64,000 bases of DNA from Frigoribacterium sp. PhB24 (GCF_003755185.1 NZ_RKIC01000016.1:62001-126000); one strand, 5' to 3'. Numbered from the stretch's first letter, positions 55,063 through 63,363 are shown. The notes: a model not told the origin generated them from the letters alone. A program made the numbers and translations.

Positions 55063-56550
55063 TCAGCGCCCCGCCTTGAAGTGGGCGGTGACCCCGGTCG
55101 CCGTCAGCACGCCGGCGTTCCAGACCTGGGTGCTGTCGAGCGATCCGGCGAAGTAGTTGCTGCTCGGTGCCGAGGTCCAGCCCGACAGCGGCAGCTGACC
55201 GATGCGCCACCAGCCGGTGTACGCCTGGGCGCTCTTGGTGGCCGGGTCGACGGCCACGCTCTTCCCGTCGACGTAGAGGGTCATGCCGTTCGTGCTCGAG
55301 AGCGTCGCGACGACGTGGTGCCACGCTCCGTCGTTGTACGACAGCGGTGAGACGACCGTCTTGACGGCGTTCGGGTAGACGCCGAAGACGAGCTTGCCCG
55401 CGTTCGTCATGTAGAGATGCCGGTCGTAGTTGCCGGGGGCGCCCGCCTGCGAGTTCGAGAAGCCGACGAGCTCGCCACCGGCGGTCGTCTTCGTCCTGAC
55501 CCAGGTCTCGATCGTGAAGTTGTTCGAGCCGGTGAACGACGTCGGGGTGGTGACCTGACCGCTGGCACCGTCGAGCGTCAGGTACGGGCTGTCGTCGGGC
55601 GCGCACGAACCGGCGGTGAACGACGCACCCCCGACCAGGGTGCCGGGTCGAGCGTTGCCCGAGCTGTCGGCGGCCGTCGGTCCCGACACCTCGCTGTAGG
55701 CGAAGGCGAAGTCGGGCTTGTCGCTGAACGTCTCGGTGAGGCACTCGTAGGTGCCGGCCGTGAACTTCGACGTCGGGTTCGCCGCCGACGCGGCGAACGC
55801 GGCGTGCGAACCGCCCGAGACGACCAGGGTGAGCGCGAGACCGCCGCCGATCGCCGCCAGGCCGATCGCGCCTCCTGCGGTCCTGAGGCGACGGAGGCGC
55901 CGCTCGCGTCGTCGCTGCGCACGACGGCCGGTCGAGGCGGTCACCCGCGGCGACGCGGTGCGCTCGTCGCGCTCGTCGCGCAGCAGGTACCGGTCGTTCC
56001 GACTCAGCAGGACGACGAGGATCAACAGCCCGCCGGTCACCAGCAGGTGGCCGTACTGGTGGGCGGCCGCCCACACGAAGGGCGTGCCGACGTAGGGGAC
56101 GCGGAGGAAGCCGACGCCGATCACGGCGCTGCGGTCGATCGGCGTCGAGTCGGCGCTCGGGTTGGCGTCGCCCTTGGTGACGATCTGCCCGGCCCGGCCG
56201 TCGTCGGAGTAGCGGTGCAGACGCAGGTGCCCGGCCTGGTCGGGGTCGTCGAAGAGCAGGACCTGGCCACGGTGGACGTCTGACGTCGCCACCGGCTTCG
56301 CGACGACGACGTCGCCGGGGTGGATGCGAGGCTCCATCGAGCCGGTCATCACGGTGGTGGGGCTCCAGCCGAGGGCCGCGGGGGCGGCGGCGTAGACCAT
56401 CAGGCCGAGCAGCGAGTAGAGCACGACGCGCGAGGCGGTGCCGAGGGCGAGGCGCGTCCAGTCGAGCCACGAGCGAGAGGCACCCACGGGCACGGTGATC
56501 GAGGCCGTGGCCGCGGCGGCGGGCCGCAGCTTCAGGTCGATCGTGCTCAT
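55063..56550 (-). CDS. SipW/ER-type signal peptidase I fused to a LamG-domain cargo
   Basis: 495 aa in two parts. Residues about 40-182: N-terminal membrane anchor, catalytic MTGSMEPRIHPGDVVVAKP (Ser71), LRLHRYSDDG (His112), VTKGDANPSADS (Asp128) and a C-terminal helix, the ER/SipW type of peptidase family S26B. Then a cytoplasmic basic linker (RRAQRRRERRLRRLR, about 209-223) and a new signal-peptide-like helix GGAIGLAAIGGGLALTLVVS ending in HAAFA-ASAANPTS (about 224-260). The rest (about 290-495) is a LamG/concanavalin-like domain (NNFTIETWVRTK, DGAWHHVVATL, GMTLYVDGKS). The motif NPTS.FTAGT is shared with the TasA-like gene upstream. It looks like an enzyme joined to its own substrate. Confidence 0.85.
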   Translation of the reverse strand: MSTIDLKLRPAAAATASITVPVGASRSWLDWTRLALGTASRVVLYSLLGLMVYAAAPAALGWSPTTVMTGSMEPRIHPGDVVVAKPVATSDVHRGQVLLFDDPDQAGHLRLHRYSDDGRAGQIVTKGDANPSADSTPIDRSAVIGVGFLRVPYVGTPFVWAAAHQYGHLLVTGGLLILVVLLSRNDRYLLRDERDERTASPRVTASTGRRAQRRRERRLRRLRTAGGAIGLAAIGGGLALTLVVSGGSHAAFAASAANPTSKFTAGTYECLTETFSDKPDFAFAYSEVSGPTAADSSGNARPGTLVGGASFTAGSCAPDDSPYLTLDGASGQVTTPTSFTGSNNFTIETWVRTKTTAGGELVGFSNSQAGAPGNYDRHLYMTNAGKLVFGVYPNAVKTVVSPLSYNDGAWHHVVATLSSTNGMTLYVDGKSVAVDPATKSAQAYTGWWRIGQLPLSGWTSAPSSNYFAGSLDSTQVWNAGVLTATGVTAHFKAGR

Positions 56551-56640
56551 GGGTGCCTCTGTTCGGGGGTGGTGCGGTGTCGGGCCGCCTGGTGCTGTGG
56601 TGCGGTGTGGCGGGGGGAGGGATCAGCCGGGGGTGGGGCC

Positions 56641-57240
56641 TCAGCTGTTCTGGGCCTCCCACGTGAGGCCGAGGCTCGCGGTGCCGCCCTGGGTCGTGTT
56701 GGGGGCGGTGTTCGAGACGGTGTAGTTCACCTGGTAGGTGCGGGTCTCGGACGCGGTGCCGGTCGGAGCCCAGGTGCCGACGCCGTTGGAGTAGTTGGTG
56801 TAGCTCGTGCCGAAGGCGGCCAGCGTGCCGCTGTAGAGACTCGAACCCGACGAGAGCGGGGTGAAGCCGGTGCACGAGCCGAAGCCGCCGCCGGTGCCCT
56901 GCACGACGCTCAGCGTGATGTTCGACGCGAGGTTGTTGGTCGTGGCGGCGCCCGTGCCGTACAGCTTGACGGCCGAGGCGAGCGAGCCGGTGCTGGTGAC
57001 GGCGATGCAGTTGCTGCCGGTCTGGCCGGGCTTGAGGTTCGTGGCGGTGAAGAGGGCGGTGTTGCTGTCGTCGTCGGTCAGGGCGACGGTGCCGGCGGTC
57101 CAGTTGCTGGTGGGGTTGACCGTGGTCGACGAGAAGGCCGAGTACGACGCGGTCGAGACGACGATTCCCGAGGCGACGAGTGCGGCGGGGATGGCGATCC
57201 AGGCGGCGATGCGGGCGATGCGGGGGGTGGGACGGGACAT
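56641..57240 (-). CDS. TasA/camelysin-like SipW-dependent secreted protein
   Basis: 199 aa. A signal sequence (RIARIAAWIAIPAALVASGI) and the SipW-type cleavage region YSAFSSTTVNPTSNWTAGTVAL (32-52) followed by DDDSNTALFTATNLKPGQT are the hallmark of TasA/CalY-type fibre proteins. The rest is Ser/Thr/Gly-rich beta structure ending in TASLGLTWEAQNS. Two Cys (SNCIAV, GSCTG) may bond. RBS GGAGC; the peptidase fusion follows after 90 bases. Likely exported biofilm or surface fibre subunit. Confidence 0.83.
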   Translation of the reverse strand: MSRPTPRIARIAAWIAIPAALVASGIVVSTASYSAFSSTTVNPTSNWTAGTVALTDDDSNTALFTATNLKPGQTGSNCIAVTSTGSLASAVKLYGTGAATTNNLASNITLSVVQGTGGGFGSCTGFTPLSSGSSLYSGTLAAFGTSYTNYSNGVGTWAPTGTASETRTYQVNYTVSNTAPNTTQGGTASLGLTWEAQNS

Positions 57241-57514
57241 GGTGTGCTCCAGGGCGAGAGGGTGGAAGAGGGGAGGTCGGGGGCCACTCCGGCGAGGTGG
57301 TTCAGGGGCTTCGCCGGTGAGACGCTCACCACTCGAACCGTTCTGATTTCGAGTGATCGTTGTTCTCAAGTGGTACGGCAATCAAATTACTTGGAACCCG
57401 AGAGGCTTGCAAGGCGAACGATGTCCCCAGTGGTGGGGGTGTCACGATCGTCGAGATTCTTGTTGACTGAGCCGGTGCCATGGACGGCACGCGACCTGCG
57501 TCACGGAGGACCCC
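57241..57514. promoter_or_regulatory. Divergent regulatory region of tasA-like and MarR genes
   Basis: AT-rich relative to the window. CACTCGAA (57330-57337) pairs with TTCGAGTG (57348-57355), 10 bases apart. Further on are CAAGT...ACTTG elements. A MarR-family site controlling both sides is plausible. Confidence 0.4.
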
Positions 57515-58030
57515 TTGCTCGTCACGACCCCCATTGCCACCGGCCCCACCGACCTCGGCCTCACCGCCACCGGCCCCGCCGACCTCGGGCGCCTGCTCGA
57601 CTCGTTCCGACTGTTGATGCTGAACCACTCCCGGGTGCTCGACCACCAAGGCGACCTCTTCGGGCTGGGTGACACCGACATCCGGTTCCTCTTCTACGTG
57701 TGGGCCACCGGCGACCTGGTCACGCCCAAGCGCGCGGCCGAGCACCTCGACCTCTCGTCGGGCGCGATGACGAACCTCGTCGACCGCCTCGTCGACGCCG
57801 GGCACCTCGACCGCCGCCGGAACCCCGACGACCGTCGCAGCGTCATCGTCAGCCGCACGCCGCGCGGCGTCGAGGTCACGACCGCCATCGCCACCGCCTA
57901 CGGCGCCGCGTTCGCCGAGGCCGTGCCGGCGTCACAGCAGCGCGCCCTCGCCGACACGCTGCTCGACCTCGGCCGGGCGTTCGACCGCCACGGGCTCGGC
58001 GCCGCCCCGGAGACCTCCGCCGCGGCCTGA
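57515..58030 (+). CDS. MarR-family transcriptional regulator
   Basis: 171 aa. Classical MarR core: DIRFLFYVWATGDLVTPKRAAEHLDLSSGAMTNLVDRLVDAGHLDRRRNPDDRRSVIV. The wing DDRR is well conserved. TTG at 57515 is the best start, with GGAGGA upstream, but the N-terminal 20 residues are a low-complexity GP-rich stretch (PIATGPTDLGLTATGPAD), and the true start could be later. Divergent from the TasA-SipW pair, so it is its candidate regulator. Confidence 0.83.
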   Translation: MLVTTPIATGPTDLGLTATGPADLGRLLDSFRLLMLNHSRVLDHQGDLFGLGDTDIRFLFYVWATGDLVTPKRAAEHLDLSSGAMTNLVDRLVDAGHLDRRRNPDDRRSVIVSRTPRGVEVTTAIATAYGAAFAEAVPASQQRALADTLLDLGRAFDRHGLGAAPETSAAA

Positions 58031-58074
58031 CGCGTCCCGATCCGACCCGAGGACGTCACCGTGTGGACGGTCCG

Positions 58075-58914
58075 CTACGGGATCAGGCGGCGCAGGCGGG
58101 CGGCGTCGGCCAGGTCGGCCCGGAACCGGTCGAGCGTCGACAGCGTGTAGAGCCCGTCGATCTGCTGGTCGACCCACAGCTGGTGGATGCGCTTGAGGTC
58201 GGCCTGGCGGCTCTTCCAGCCGATGCCGTCGATCACGGCCATCACGGTCTGCCGCGGCAGCCGCACGTCGGCCATCTCCTCGATCTCGCGCACCGCGTCG
58301 GTCAGCTTCGAACCGGTCGAGTCGAAGCCCTTCGCCGCGACCACGATCGCCGGCTCGGCGGCCGACGGGATCACGAGGTCGCACGGCGCCGTGCGGTTCG
58401 CCCGGCCGGTGAAGCGCGTCCGCGTGCCGCAGGCCAACCCGAGGTCGCGGGCGATGGCCTCGATCTCGTCCTCGAGTCGGCGGCCCGACACACCGGCACG
58501 GATCGCCGACGCCCGGGTGCCGGCCCGTGCCGCGAGCAGGTCGCCGAAGTCGTAGGTGCGGTGCCGTTGCGACGCGACCAGGCGCACGAGCTCGAACTCG
58601 TCGTCGAGGTGGGCGACCAGTTCGTCGGCCCGCCCCCGCGCGAGCGTGAGCCAGCTCGGGGTGTCGAAGGCGTGCCGCAGCGAGTTGCGCAGCTTCTCTT
58701 GCGACAGCCCGACGGCCAGGCCGAGGGCCGGCACCCACGCCGGGTGCTGCCGGGCCCACTCGGCCAGGTGGTCGCGGTCGACGACGGGCAGCTCCCCGAG
58801 ACTCGCCGCGGCCCGGGCGAGGTCGGCCGCCGCCGCCGAGGGGGCGGTCGGGTCGACGTGCGGGGTCATGCGGCCGAGCGACGCCAGGTACTCGTCGAAG
58901 GTGGGGATCGTCAT
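58075..58914 (-). CDS. Type II restriction endonuclease-like protein (degenerate ExK?)
   Basis: 279 aa. PCDLVIPSAAEPAIVVAAKGFDSTGSKLTDAVREI near 177-210 has the layout of a PD-(D/E)XK site: Asp179, then (E)xK with Lys195, but the expected Glu is Ala193, so reads AAK. The GFDSTGSKLTDA motif is characteristic of a family of type II enzymes found next to D12 methylases. Gene start is 2 bases after the methylase stop. Possibly inactive or an atypical active site using another acid such as Glu187. Confidence 0.72.
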   Translation of the reverse strand: MTIPTFDEYLASLGRMTPHVDPTAPSAAAADLARAAASLGELPVVDRDHLAEWARQHPAWVPALGLAVGLSQEKLRNSLRHAFDTPSWLTLARGRADELVAHLDDEFELVRLVASQRHRTYDFGDLLAARAGTRASAIRAGVSGRRLEDEIEAIARDLGLACGTRTRFTGRANRTAPCDLVIPSAAEPAIVVAAKGFDSTGSKLTDAVREIEEMADVRLPRQTVMAVIDGIGWKSRQADLKRIHQLWVDQQIDGLYTLSTLDRFRADLADAARLRRLIP

Positions 58915-58916
58915 GG

Positions 58917-60038
58917 TCAGTCCCTCCCGACGAAGACGTACTCGGTGGCCGCCGTGCGGGTCGCCGCACGGTGCGTGCCGAAGCTGTAGGTGTGGTCGAC
59001 CACGTGCACCTCGACGTGCGGCTTGACCGTCCGCATCAGCTGCTCGATGCGCTCGCGGCTCGGCACGGCGTTCGACGAGTACGAGAGCACGAGCGCCCCG
59101 GCGTCCGCGAACTGCTCGAAGGTGCGCACGAGGGCGTCGTCCACCGTGCGCGGGTAGGCGAACGGTGTGAAGAGCTTGGCGATCTTCTTGGTCTTGGTCT
59201 CGGTCATGATCGTCTGCCCCCGCCAGTACACGGCCAGCCCCTGCAGGACGTGGTACCGCTTCATGTAGTCCGCGTCGTCCCGAGGAGGCGCGTAGGGCGG
59301 ATCGAGGTACACCAGGTCGGCGGGCGGTCGCCTCAGGTCGACCACGTCGCCCTCGACGGCCTCGTGGGCGAGCCCGTCGTCGAAGACGGTCGCGCCGTAC
59401 GCCCGGACGGCCGCCCGGAACTGCTCGGCCATGGTCAGCCGAAGGTCGCGGCGCCCGTCGTCGTAGCGCGTCCCGGTGAAGGTGAAGACACCGCGCGGCT
59501 GCTTGCGCGCCGCGGCCAGCACGAGGCCCGCGATCGCGAGGTCGCGCTCGGCGCCGTCGAGCCGGTCGACGTGCGACCAGGCCGAGTCGAGGAAGGCCCG
59601 GTCGTCGGCCGAGAAGAAGACGCCGTCGAAGGTGCGGCGGACGAGGTCGCGGTCGTCGGCGGCCGGACCGCAGATCTCGTCCACGAGGTCGTCCGACAGC
59701 GTCGTCGACCCGTTGACGACGGAGGCGCGGGCGATGACCGCGGGGAAGGCCAGGAAGTCGTTGCTCACGACCTGGCGACCGTGCGCCTTCATCAGGTACG
59801 AGACGACGCCCGACCCGCTGAAGGCGTCGATCGCGGTCGAGGGCCGGACCGCGCCTCCTGCGCCGTCGGGGTCGCCGACCGGCACGGGCGCCACGCGTGA
59901 GAAGACGTCGTGCAGCACGGGCAGCAGGGCGTACTTCGAGCCCATGTAGCGCAGGCGCGGGAAGGCGGCGACGCGCGAGGGGACGGGACCGGCGGTGGTG
60001 GCCTCACCCACGTCGGCGGGCACGAGCTCGATGGTCAC
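58917..60038 (-). CDS. D12-class adenine-N6 DNA methyltransferase
   Basis: About 373 aa. RLRYMGSKYALLP near 28-40 (AdoMet/N-terminal motif), DAFSGSGVVSYL near 71 (motif I) and VYLDPPYAPP near 244-251 (catalytic DPPY). Dam-type. A short Pro/Gly loop GDPDGAGGAVRPS, holding an exact dispersed 11-mer (59849-59859), is inserted before motif I; a 10/11 copy lies in APPRDD after DPPY. GTG 60038 follows a TTGCCC-like leaderless promoter; a GTG at 60056 is possible. Forms an R-M pair with the downstream endonuclease. Recognition sequence unknown. Confidence 0.86.
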   Translation of the reverse strand: MTIELVPADVGEATTAGPVPSRVAAFPRLRYMGSKYALLPVLHDVFSRVAPVPVGDPDGAGGAVRPSTAIDAFSGSGVVSYLMKAHGRQVVSNDFLAFPAVIARASVVNGSTTLSDDLVDEICGPAADDRDLVRRTFDGVFFSADDRAFLDSAWSHVDRLDGAERDLAIAGLVLAAARKQPRGVFTFTGTRYDDGRRDLRLTMAEQFRAAVRAYGATVFDDGLAHEAVEGDVVDLRRPPADLVYLDPPYAPPRDDADYMKRYHVLQGLAVYWRGQTIMTETKTKKIAKLFTPFAYPRTVDDALVRTFEQFADAGALVLSYSSNAVPSRERIEQLMRTVKPHVEVHVVDHTYSFGTHRAATRTAATEYVFVGRD

Positions 60039-60057
60039 CGGGCAAGTCTGCCGCACC

Positions 60058-61509
60058 TCACCCGTCGGACGGGCTCCAGGCCTGGGTGTCGAGATCGGCG
60101 CGGGACGCGTGCGGCACGTTACCCGTGGTGGTGCCGGCGATGCGCAGGCTCTCTTGTCGCAGCTCGAGCTGGGCGACCACGAGCGCCGCGAGATCGGTGA
60201 GGTTGGCGACCTGCTCGTCGCTGGCCGTGCCCGGCTCGCGGTCGATGACGGAGAGCGTGCCGATCGTGTGGCCGTCCCGCCGCGTGAGGGGCACGCTGAC
60301 GTAGAACCTCATGCCGAGCGGTCCGGTGACGAGCGGACTGGACGCGACGCGACGGTCGGTCGCGGCGTCCTCGATGACCAGGGGCTCGGACGAGTGCACG
60401 GCACCCTGCGAGAGGTCGATCTGGCGGGCCACGTCACCCACGGCGGGGTCGTAGTGGGTGGTGAACCAGGTGCGGTCGTCGTCGATCACGGTCGCCAGCG
60501 CGATGGGCGCCGAGAACAGCCGCGCGGCCATGGCCGTGACCCGGTCGAGCGCCTCGTTCGGCAGGGTGTCGAGCACCTCGCTGTGGTCGAAGGGCTCGGT
60601 GTCGCCGCCGCGCGTCGAGCCGTCGCCGACCGACAGGTCGCCCACGCCGTCGCGGTGGTCCGTGGTCTCGGTGATCACGACGTCGCGCATCAGCGCCACG
60701 AGCGCGGCCCGTGTCGGGCGTTCGGCGGGGTCGCGGCGGGTCATCGCGCGCAACGCGTGGCGCCAGTGCTCGGGCAACGGATCGGGCAGCACGGGGTCGC
60801 GTGACAGCCGCGCCACGGCCGACTCGACGAGCGACCCGGGGAACTCGCGCCGGCGGGTGAAGCACTGCAGCAGCACGAGACCGAGGCTGTAGACGTCGCT
60901 CGGGGGGCCGACCTCGCCACCCACGGCCTGTTCGGGGCTGAGGTAGGCGGCGGTTCCCGTCGTGACGCCCTCGGCGGTGAGTCGTTCGACGTCCTCGGTG
61001 AGGGCGATGCCGAAGTCGGCGAGCTTGGCCCGGGCACGCGCCGCCTCGTGGTCGCCGTAGTCGACGAGCAGGATGTTCGACGGCTTGATGTCGCGGTGCA
61101 CGACCGAGTGGCCATGGATGTAGTCGAGCGCCTCGGCCATGTCGTAGCCGATCTCGGCGATGTGCCGCGGGGCGAGGGCGCCGTGGCGCAACCGGTCCTC
61201 GAGGTTGAGCCCGGCGATCAGCGGCATCACGAGGAAGCGCTGCGGCCCGTTCGGCCCCTGTTCGACGCCGGCGTCGAACAGTCCGACCAGGCCGTGGTGC
61301 TCGAGGCTCGACAGCACGCCGAGTTCGGCCTCTTGCCGGGCGGGGTCGACCATCGCACTGTGGAACACCTTGATCGCCACCGTGCGGTTGAGGCTCTCGT
61401 CGACGGCCTTGTAGACGGTCGCCATGCCGCCTCGACCCACGACGGACTGCAGGCGGTACCGCTGGGCGAGGACGCGATCGAGCGCGTCGTCCTGCTGTGG
61501 CGCGGCCAT
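60058..61509 (-). CDS. Ser/Thr protein kinase with C-terminal GAF domain
   Basis: 483-aa cytoplasmic kinase with no membrane segment, unlike PknB types. G-loop GRGGMATVYKA near 25, VAIK (Lys), VVHRDIKPSN near 135, ADFGIA near 160 and TAAYLSPEQ. After about residue 300, a GAF-like domain: LPNEALDRVTAMAARLFSAPIALATVIDDDRTWF and SVPLTRRDGHTIGTLSVID. A sensor kinase that reads a ligand or redox state. ATG 61509 with GGGAGG. Downstream R-M genes may be co-transcribed (20-base gap). Confidence 0.88.
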   Translation of the reverse strand: MAAPQQDDALDRVLAQRYRLQSVVGRGGMATVYKAVDESLNRTVAIKVFHSAMVDPARQEAELGVLSSLEHHGLVGLFDAGVEQGPNGPQRFLVMPLIAGLNLEDRLRHGALAPRHIAEIGYDMAEALDYIHGHSVVHRDIKPSNILLVDYGDHEAARARAKLADFGIALTEDVERLTAEGVTTGTAAYLSPEQAVGGEVGPPSDVYSLGLVLLQCFTRRREFPGSLVESAVARLSRDPVLPDPLPEHWRHALRAMTRRDPAERPTRAALVALMRDVVITETTDHRDGVGDLSVGDGSTRGGDTEPFDHSEVLDTLPNEALDRVTAMAARLFSAPIALATVIDDDRTWFTTHYDPAVGDVARQIDLSQGAVHSSEPLVIEDAATDRRVASSPLVTGPLGMRFYVSVPLTRRDGHTIGTLSVIDREPGTASDEQVANLTDLAALVVAQLELRQESLRIAGTTTGNVPHASRADLDTQAWSPSDG

Positions 61510-61563
61510 CGCCTCCCCCTCGTGACTCGTGTGGGGTCCATCCTGTCGCATGCGGGGCGATCC

Positions 61564-61590
61564 GGTGACGATCGCGCGGGTGACGATCGC
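61564..61590. repeat. Direct repeat in the kinase-reductase divergent gap
   Basis: GGTGACGATCGC occurs at 61564-61575 and again at 61579-61590, 15 bases apart. Possible tandem binding site upstream of the kinase and the reductase. Confidence 0.45.
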
Positions 61591-61709
61591 ATCACGACCG
61601 CGTCACGGCGAGCGCCCGCGACCCCACCGCGCCGGGTGCGCACCTTGCGATGCCCTGGGAGAACGGTGTCGTCGGGAAGGGGGCGTGAGGCCCGCCGGTT
61701 GAGTTGCTC

Positions 61710-62360
61710 ATGACAACGTACGGAATCATCGGAGCAGGCAACATCGGCAGCCAGGTCGCACGGGCCCTCATCAGCCACGGGCACGACGTCGTGATCAGCA
61801 ACTCGCGCGGGCCCGAGACCCTCGCCGACCTCGTGGCCGATCTCGGCCCGAAGGCCCGGGCGGCCACCTCGACCGAGGCCGGCGCGGCAGGCGACGTGGT
61901 CGTCGTCACCGTCCCGCTCAAGAACCTCGACCAGGTGCCCGTCGAACCGCTCGCCGGCAAGACGGTCATCGACACGAACAACTACTACTTCGAGCGCGAC
62001 GGTCACATCCAGGCGCTCGACGACGGAACCGACACGACCGCCGAGATGCTGCAGCGCCACCTGCCCACCAGCCGCGTGGTCAAGGGCTTCAACCACATCC
62101 CCGCCGACGACATCACCACCGACGTCGCCCCCTCCGGCACCGCCGACCGCCGGGCCCTGGCGACGTCGAGCGACTCGCCCGAGGCCGTCGCGCTCGTGAC
62201 CGACCTCTACGACGAGCTCGGCTTCGACACCGTCGACGTCAGCCCGCTGTCCGAGAGCTGGCGCGTCGAGCGCGACCGTCCCGCCTACGTCGTGCGCCAG
62301 ACGAAGGACGAGCTGGTCGCCAACCTCGCGAAGGCGAACCGCGTGCCGCAGGCCTCCTGA
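61710..62360 (+). CDS. NADPH-dependent F420 reductase-like protein
   Basis: 216-aa Rossmann protein of the Fno/NADP-oxidoreductase family. YGIIGAGNIGSQVARALISHGHDVVISNSRGPETL at the start (GxGxxG then SNSRGP, the NADP-phosphate contact) and VVKGFNHIPADDI in the middle. Transfers hydride between NADPH and F420 or a similar carrier. ATG has no ribosome site and may be leaderless. Divergent from the kinase gene. Ends VPQAS-stop. Confidence 0.85.
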   Translation: MTTYGIIGAGNIGSQVARALISHGHDVVISNSRGPETLADLVADLGPKARAATSTEAGAAGDVVVVTVPLKNLDQVPVEPLAGKTVIDTNNYYFERDGHIQALDDGTDTTAEMLQRHLPTSRVVKGFNHIPADDITTDVAPSGTADRRALATSSDSPEAVALVTDLYDELGFDTVDVSPLSESWRVERDRPAYVVRQTKDELVANLAKANRVPQAS

Positions 62361-62390
62361 GCCGGCCGGGCGGTGACGCCGCCCCGAAGA

Positions 62391-62428
62391 ACGCGACCCG
62401 CGCCTCCTGCAGGAGGGGCGGGTCGCGT
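62391..62428. terminator. Hairpin built from a dispersed repeat and its near-complement
   Basis: ACGCGACCCGC/GCGGGTCGCGT (11 bp), a G/G mismatch, then CCTCCT/AGGAGG: almost 18 bp around GC. Sits just after the reductase gene. It is a second case where two opposed copies make a terminator-like stem (compare 13342-13387). Confidence 0.65.
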
Positions 62429-62461
62429 CGTCGTCGGACGGGCCGGCAGGCGCAGGGCGGC

Positions 62462-62887
62462 TCAGCTCACCCAGCAGCGGTACGCGGACCCGGTGACGGC
62501 GCGCTCGCTGGTCACGAGCGAGGTCGTGTAGGTCTGGGTGAACGTGTCGACGGCCGGGAGGTCGACGACCTTCCAGCCGACCACCGCGCGGTTCTCGTTG
62601 AGCGCCTGCACGGCGCAGCCCACGTCGGTGCCACCGGCCACGTTGATCGTGTACTGCACGCGGACCGCGTCGTCACCCTCGACGGTGAAGCCGTAGTGGC
62701 TCACCTCGAGTTCGGCCGAGTCGCCGTCGAAGGCGACGAGCACGACCCACGCCGCGACCACGACGGCGACGACGCCGCCCGACACGAGGGCGATCAGCCG
62801 CGACCGGCGAGCCCGGCCGGGCCGTCGACCGTACCGGTCGTCGAGCCGTGCGGCCGGGTCGACGGGTGCCGGATCGAGGGTCTGCAT
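62462..62887 (-). CDS. DUF4307 membrane protein
   Basis: 141 aa. A basic cytoplasmic N-terminus (LDDRYGRRPGRARRSRL), one helix (LIALVSGGVVAVVVAAWVVLVAF) and an exported domain with two Cys (DVGCAVQ, AYRCWVS). The DRYGRRPG start and C-terminal TSERAVTGSAYRCWV match DUF4307. An actinobacterial family of unknown function. Confidence 0.85.
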   Translation of the reverse strand: MQTLDPAPVDPAARLDDRYGRRPGRARRSRLIALVSGGVVAVVVAAWVVLVAFDGDSAELEVSHYGFTVEGDDAVRVQYTINVAGGTDVGCAVQALNENRAVVGWKVVDLPAVDTFTQTYTTSLVTSERAVTGSAYRCWVS

Positions 62888-62966
62888 GCCGTCCAGGGTA
62901 GGAGGCGCCGGCTCGGAACCGCATGGACGTCGCGTCCGTGCCGGGACGGAACCGCCGCGCCCTGGA

Positions 62967-63050
62967 TCAGGCGGCGTCGGCCTCGAACAGCATGGACAGG
63001 TCGAGGGGCTCGGTGGGGGCGAGCTCGACGTACGTCAGGTCGTCGTTCAC
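62967..63050 (-). CDS. 27-residue microprotein coupled to small membrane protein
   Basis: Starts with GTG at 63050, overlapping the stop of the 56-aa membrane gene (GTGA), so translation coupling supports it despite its size. Sequence features: acidic, with no Lys, Arg or Cys (NDDLTYVELAPTEPLDLS). No family recognised. Could be a leader, a toxin-antitoxin partner, or spurious. Confidence 0.4.
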   Translation of the reverse strand: MNDDLTYVELAPTEPLDLSMLFEADAA

Positions 63051-63217
63051 AGGAAGAGTCCGTTGCTGAGGAAGAGAGCGGCGACGAGGCTGGCGCTCGC
63101 ACCCACGGCCGCCGTGGCGATGACGAAGAGGGTCGCCTGGCGCTCGGTCTCGCGGACCTCGGAGAAGGGGCTGCGACCCTCGTCGGAGCGGCGACGCGTC
63201 GGGGTGAGGAGTGTCAT
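63047..63217 (-). CDS. 56-aa single-helix membrane protein
   Basis: ATG 63217. A charged N-terminus (TPTRRRSDEGRSPFSEVRETER) and one membrane helix (LFVIATAAVGASASLVAALFL) at the C-terminus. Too short for standard annotation. Weak ribosome site. With the 27-aa protein it forms a tiny two-gene operon beneath a 347-bp regulatory gap. Function unknown. Confidence 0.5.
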   Translation of the reverse strand: MTLLTPTRRRSDEGRSPFSEVRETERQATLFVIATAAVGASASLVAALFLSNGLFL

Positions 63218-63338
63218 GGTGTGTCCGTTCTCGGCAGCCCTGTGCTGCCTGCCCGTGATGCTGATGTCCTGGAGGGCCGCGGCTCGTGCGCCGCGGCCCG
63301 CACCGCCCGTGAAGTCGGTACACACGAATGAAACCATG

Positions 63339-63363
63339 AGGTAGTTAGGCCATCTAGCTACCT
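63339..63363. promoter_or_regulatory. Operator-like inverted repeat in the 63.2-63.56 kb gap
   Basis: AGGTAGTTAG (63339-63348) and CTAGCTACCT (63354-63363), 10-base arms with one mismatch and a 5-base spacer. The gap also contains GGACATGTCC (63466-63475) and hairpin ACGGTCTC/GAGACCGT (63503-63523). It is the least GC-rich stretch seen. Confidence 0.55.
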
